Origin: Sulfurospirillum arcachonense DSM 9755
GTDB taxonomy: Bacteria; Campylobacterota; Campylobacteria; Campylobacterales; Sulfurospirillaceae
Direction of reading: 5' to 3'
NCBI RefSeq assembly: GCF_000597725.1
Contig: NZ_JFBL01000008.1
Location: 62,001 to 126,000, forward strand
Length of the DNA stretch: 64,000 nt
The position numbers were made by a program, and so were the translations under genes. The stretch's first letter is position 1. The number at the start of each line of letters is the position of its first letter. This document shows positions 61,177 to 64,000 of the stretch, piece by piece. The notes under the pieces were generated by a model that saw nothing but the letters and a program-made list of their open reading frames with translations, had not been told where the DNA came from and did no database searches.

Positions 61177-63012
61177 ATGATAGAGGTTAAAGGTAAATCA
61201 GTAGAAGAATTAAAAGACATATGTGTGAGTCTTCGAAAAAAAATTATAGAAACAGTCAGTAAAAATGGTGGACATTTAAGTAGCAATGTAGGTGCAGTTG
61301 AGCTTATAGTAGCAATGCACTACGTTTTTGATGCGAAAAAAGACCCATTTATATTTGATGTCTCTCATCAATCATATGCACATAAGTTATTAACTGATAG
61401 ATGGGATAAGTTTGATACATTAAGAGAGTTCAATGGTATTTGTGGTTATACAAAACCTAGTGAATCTCAATATGACTATTTTGTAGCAGGACATAGTTCA
61501 ACTTCTATATCATTAGCACTAGGTGCTGCAAAAGCTATTTCATTAAAAAAAGAGCAAGACTCAAGAAGACCAATTGCTTTGATAGGTGATGGCTCTATGA
61601 CTGCTGGTATGGCATATGAAGCGCTTAATGAATTAGGTGATATAAAACTACCAGTTATAATTATCTTAAATGATAATAAGATGAGTATAGCAAAACCAAT
61701 AGGTGCTATTAGTAAATTTCTTTCTCATGCAATAGCTGGAGATTTTTTTCAAAAGGTAAAGAAAAGAACTGAACATTTTTTACAATATCTTCCTGATAGT
61801 GCTACATATATGGCTAAGAAGTTTGAAGAGAGCTTAAAACTTATAACTCCTGGAATGCTTTTTGAAGAACTTGGTATTGACTATATTGGTCCAGTTGATG
61901 GACATAATGTTGAAGAACTTATAAAAGCATATGAGTTAGCAAAAAAGATGAAAAAACCAGTTATTATTCATGCTCAAACTTTAAAAGGCAAAGGCTACCA
62001 AATTGCAGAAGGGTATGAAGAGAATTGGCATGGAGTTGGTCCATTTGATATTGATAGTGGAAAATCTATAAAAAGTGCTGGTAAAAAAAATGCTACAAGT
62101 ATCTATAGTGATGCGCTTTCTCAATTAGCAAAAAAGTATGAAAATGTAGTAGGAGTAACAGCGGCTATGCCTACAGGTACAGGATTAAGTAGGTTAATAA
62201 ATGAATTTCCAAATAGGTTTTGGGATGTAGCAATAGCAGAACAGCACGCAGTTACTTCTATGAGTGCTATGGCAAAAGAAGGTTTTAAACCTTTTATTAC
62301 TATATATTCTACGTTTTTACAACGTGCTTATGACCAAGTGATACACGATGCTTGTATAATGAATTTAAACGTAGTTTTTGCATTAGATCGTGCTGGAATA
62401 GTAGGAGAAGATGGAGAGACTCATCAGGGTGCTTTTGACATATCTTATTTAAGTGCTATACCAAATATGACAATTTTTGCGCCAAGAGATAATGCTAGTA
62501 TGTATCAAGCTGTTGAGTATGCTTACAAGCATGAAGGTCCTTGTGCTATTCGCTATCCTAGAGGAGCTTTTTTTGAGTGTGAAAATGTAGAAGATGTTCC
62601 TTTTAGATTAGGAAAATCACAACTTTTGAAAGAAGGTAAAAGCAAGGTTCTTCTTATTGGGTATGGAAATGGTGTGGGAAGAGCTCTTAACGTATCCAAA
62701 ATATTAGAAAAAACTGGTATAGATTGTGCTGTATTAGATCTAAGATTTGTTAAACCTATGGACAAAGATATGCTAGAAAAACTTTCTAAAAGTTATAATC
62801 ATTGGTTTATTATAAGTGATAGTGCTAAGATGGGTGGGGTTGGTTCACAAATAGCATACCTCAAAAATGATTATACTTGGGATAATGTAAAAGTAATTAG
62901 TTTTGAGTATGAAGATGATTTTATTAAACATGGTAATACTACATTAGTAGAAGAAGATTTAGGTATATTAGCAGAACAGTTAGCTAAAAAAATTTTAAAA
63001 AGTATAAAGTAG
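61177..63012 (+). CDS. dxs: 1-deoxy-D-xylulose-5-phosphate synthase
   Basis: A 611-residue thiamine diphosphate enzyme, first step of the MEP isoprenoid route. It has GHSSTSISLALGAA, the TPP/metal site IGDGSMTAGMAYEALNEL ... NDNKMSI, the catalytic Glu and AIAEQHAVTSMSAMAKEG and HQGAFDISYLS. It begins two bases after fliH, as in C. jejuni. A strand of flagellar genes thus runs into isoprenoid synthesis. Confidence 0.96.
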   Translation: MIEVKGKSVEELKDICVSLRKKIIETVSKNGGHLSSNVGAVELIVAMHYVFDAKKDPFIFDVSHQSYAHKLLTDRWDKFDTLREFNGICGYTKPSESQYDYFVAGHSSTSISLALGAAKAISLKKEQDSRRPIALIGDGSMTAGMAYEALNELGDIKLPVIIILNDNKMSIAKPIGAISKFLSHAIAGDFFQKVKKRTEHFLQYLPDSATYMAKKFEESLKLITPGMLFEELGIDYIGPVDGHNVEELIKAYELAKKMKKPVIIHAQTLKGKGYQIAEGYEENWHGVGPFDIDSGKSIKSAGKKNATSIYSDALSQLAKKYENVVGVTAAMPTGTGLSRLINEFPNRFWDVAIAEQHAVTSMSAMAKEGFKPFITIYSTFLQRAYDQVIHDACIMNLNVVFALDRAGIVGEDGETHQGAFDISYLSAIPNMTIFAPRDNASMYQAVEYAYKHEGPCAIRYPRGAFFECENVEDVPFRLGKSQLLKEGKSKVLLIGYGNGVGRALNVSKILEKTGIDCAVLDLRFVKPMDKDMLEKLSKSYNHWFIISDSAKMGGVGSQIAYLKNDYTWDNVKVISFEYEDDFIKHGNTTLVEEDLGILAEQLAKKILKSIK

Positions 63013-63017
63013 GATAA

Positions 63018-63425
63018 ATGAATTTTTTAACAGTTTTAAAAAGTAGTGGGCTAACGGCAACTCCTCAAAGAGTTGCTGTGTTAAAAGAGTTAGGTAAAAA
63101 AACGCATCCAACCATGGAAGAGATATATAATGGTATAAGAGAAGAGAATCCAACAATCTCTCTTGCAACGGTGTATAAAAATGTTCATGTCTTAAAAGAA
63201 AATGGAATGGTAATAGAAATAAATATACCAAATGGTAAAATGAGATATGATTATTTAGCAAAACCTCATATTCATATAGTTTGTAAGAGTTGTAGTTATA
63301 TTGAAGATATGGATTATGATGAAAATCTTTTTAAGTATCAAAATAATTTAGAAAAAAGTAAAAATATAGTTTTGGATAGGTTAGATGTTATCGCAACAGT
63401 AGATAATTGTAAAATGTGTAAGTAG
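63018..63425 (+). CDS. perR: Fur-family peroxide regulator (PerR-like)
   Basis: A 135-residue Fur-type repressor: GLTATPQRVAVLKELGKKTHPTMEEI is the DNA-binding part (TATPQRVAVL), then SLATVYKNVHVL and KPHIHIVCKSC with the metal histidines, and a second CKMC near the end, giving the structural zinc site with CKSC. C. jejuni PerR follows dxs in the same way. Its neighbour, a 2-Cys peroxiredoxin, is the sort of gene it represses. Confidence 0.88.
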   Translation: MNFLTVLKSSGLTATPQRVAVLKELGKKTHPTMEEIYNGIREENPTISLATVYKNVHVLKENGMVIEINIPNGKMRYDYLAKPHIHIVCKSCSYIEDMDYDENLFKYQNNLEKSKNIVLDRLDVIATVDNCKMCK

Positions 63426-63443
63426 GAGATAATCTCCTACTTA
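63419..63443. terminator. Bidirectional terminator between perR and the peroxiredoxin gene
   Basis: TAAGTAGGAGA / TCTCCTACTTA form an 11-bp stem with loop TAA, containing the perR stop codon. A minus-strand transcript from the peroxiredoxin would enter it eight bases past its stop. Confidence 0.7.
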
Positions 63444-63450
63444 GCCTTTG

Positions 63451-64000
63451 TTATAATTCTTCAGCATGTTCACTTAGATAGTCAGCAACACCTTTAGTAT
63501 CTGCTTTCATTCCTGCATCACCTTTATTCCATCCAGCAGGACAAACTTCACCATGTTCGTTAGTAAATAGCATTGTATCTACCATTCTTAACATTTCATC
63601 AATATTTCTACCAAGTGGAAGATCATTGATTACAGCATGTCTTACTGTCCCATCAGTATCGATTAAAAATGATCCACGAAGAGCAACACTTTCTCCAAAT
63701 AGAACATCATAATCTTTAGAAATTTGCTTTGAAAGATCTGCTACTAGAGGATATCTTACTTGACCTATACCACCTTCATTTACTGGAGTATTTTTCCATG
63801 CAAAGTGAGAGAATTGTGAATCGACAGAAACACCTATAACATTAATACCACGACTAGTGAACTCTTCTAATCTTTTATCAAATGCAATGATTTCAGAAGG
63901 ACAAACAAATGTAAAATCCAGAGGATAAAAGAACAAAACTGTACCTTTTTCTCCAAAATTTTCATAAAGATTAAAATCTTCAACTATTTCATTGTTTCCT
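63451..64000 (-). CDS. Typical 2-Cys peroxiredoxin (AhpC/Tsa), start outside the window
   Basis: The frame is open to the right edge, so about 15-25 N-terminal residues are missing. The visible 183 residues begin GNNEIVEDFNLYENFGEK, contain the peroxidatic Cys in FYPLDFTFVCPSEI and the resolving Cys in HGEVCPAGWNKGD, and end EHAEEL. It reduces peroxides in the cytoplasm with thioredoxin or AhpF as donor. It converges on perR and is a likely PerR target. Confidence 0.92.
   Translation of the reverse strand, partial: GNNEIVEDFNLYENFGEKGTVLFFYPLDFTFVCPSEIIAFDKRLEEFTSRGINVIGVSVDSQFSHFAWKNTPVNEGGIGQVRYPLVADLSKQISKDYDVLFGESVALRGSFLIDTDGTVRHAVINDLPLGRNIDEMLRMVDTMLFTNEHGEVCPAGWNKGDAGMKADTKGVADYLSEHAEEL

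Noticed and set aside
1-64000. tRNA, rRNA, CRISPR, transposase, integrase, toxin-antitoxin or defence system genes
   Set aside because: I looked through all gaps and frames and saw no cloverleaf, repeat-spacer array or recognisable protein of these kinds.

Overview
The window is about 31% GC and is packed with short-spaced genes on both strands. Gene content and order point to the Campylobacterota (Epsilonproteobacteria). From memory, the order matches two blocks of Campylobacter jejuni: the rRNA methylase-aminotransferase-hom-yraN-trxA-trxB block and the long fabZ-lpxA-clpX-mreBC-carB / cheV-cheA-cheW / lysA-pheA-hisC-fliF-fliG-fliH-dxs-perR block. A CheA with its own receiver domain, CheV, a TsdA-type cytochrome and an orphan PilT would suit a free-living sulfur-oxidising relative such as Sulfurimonas, but the genus is an inference. 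No rRNA, tRNA, CRISPR array, insertion sequence, integrase or prophage gene was seen.

Layout. 1-10482: a divergent partial gene, rlmB, two envelope proteins, an AlaC-like aminotransferase, homoserine dehydrogenase, a YraN-family gene with no usual start codon, trxA, a small membrane protein, trxB, dapB, purF and a radical SAM protein. 10479-14513 (minus): two DUF2393-like paralogues, hisIE, an SPFH protein and ilvE. 14588-21462: aldehyde dehydrogenase, a solute-binding protein, a zinc-ribbon thioredoxin, a TsdA-like dihaem cytochrome, a Cache sensor/response regulator/histidine kinase trio, and bcp. 21526-29535 is the accessory part: a DUF4198-like pair, a 35-codon ORF, a thioredoxin-like protein, a DUF748 giant, then an HxlR regulator divergent from mdaB, two nitroreductases, an ABM monooxygenase and two gene remnants. 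29720-48180: queH, fabZ, lpxA, clpX, mreB, mreC, carB, a short Sua5-like protein, tcdA and surE (minus), lpxB, greA, argC, an LpxH-like phosphoesterase and the cheV-cheA-cheW operon. 48290-64000: serB, tal, pilT, rplY, pth, an LptF/G permease, lysA, a HAD phosphatase, pheA, hisC, fliF, fliG, fliH, dxs, perR and a convergent, truncated 2-Cys peroxiredoxin.

Working together: amino acid synthesis (hom, dapB, lysA, hisC, hisIE, pheA, ilvE, argC), lipid A (fabZ, lpxA, lpxB, LpxH-like, LptF/G), tRNA modification (queH, tcdA, Sua5-like), chemotaxis and flagellar assembly, and a broad thiol/peroxide defence (three thioredoxin-type proteins, trxB, bcp, 2-Cys Prx, perR).

Two signals are not explained by the gene list. 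First, the palindrome CTTTACATGTAAAG and its close variants recur across the window, almost always inside coding regions and usually read as Leu-His-Val. Second, at least four intergenic leaders, just upstream of unrelated genes, share a structured element: a bulged stem enclosing a small stem-loop, the string GTGAGAG or a variant, then a second hairpin abutting the ribosome binding site.
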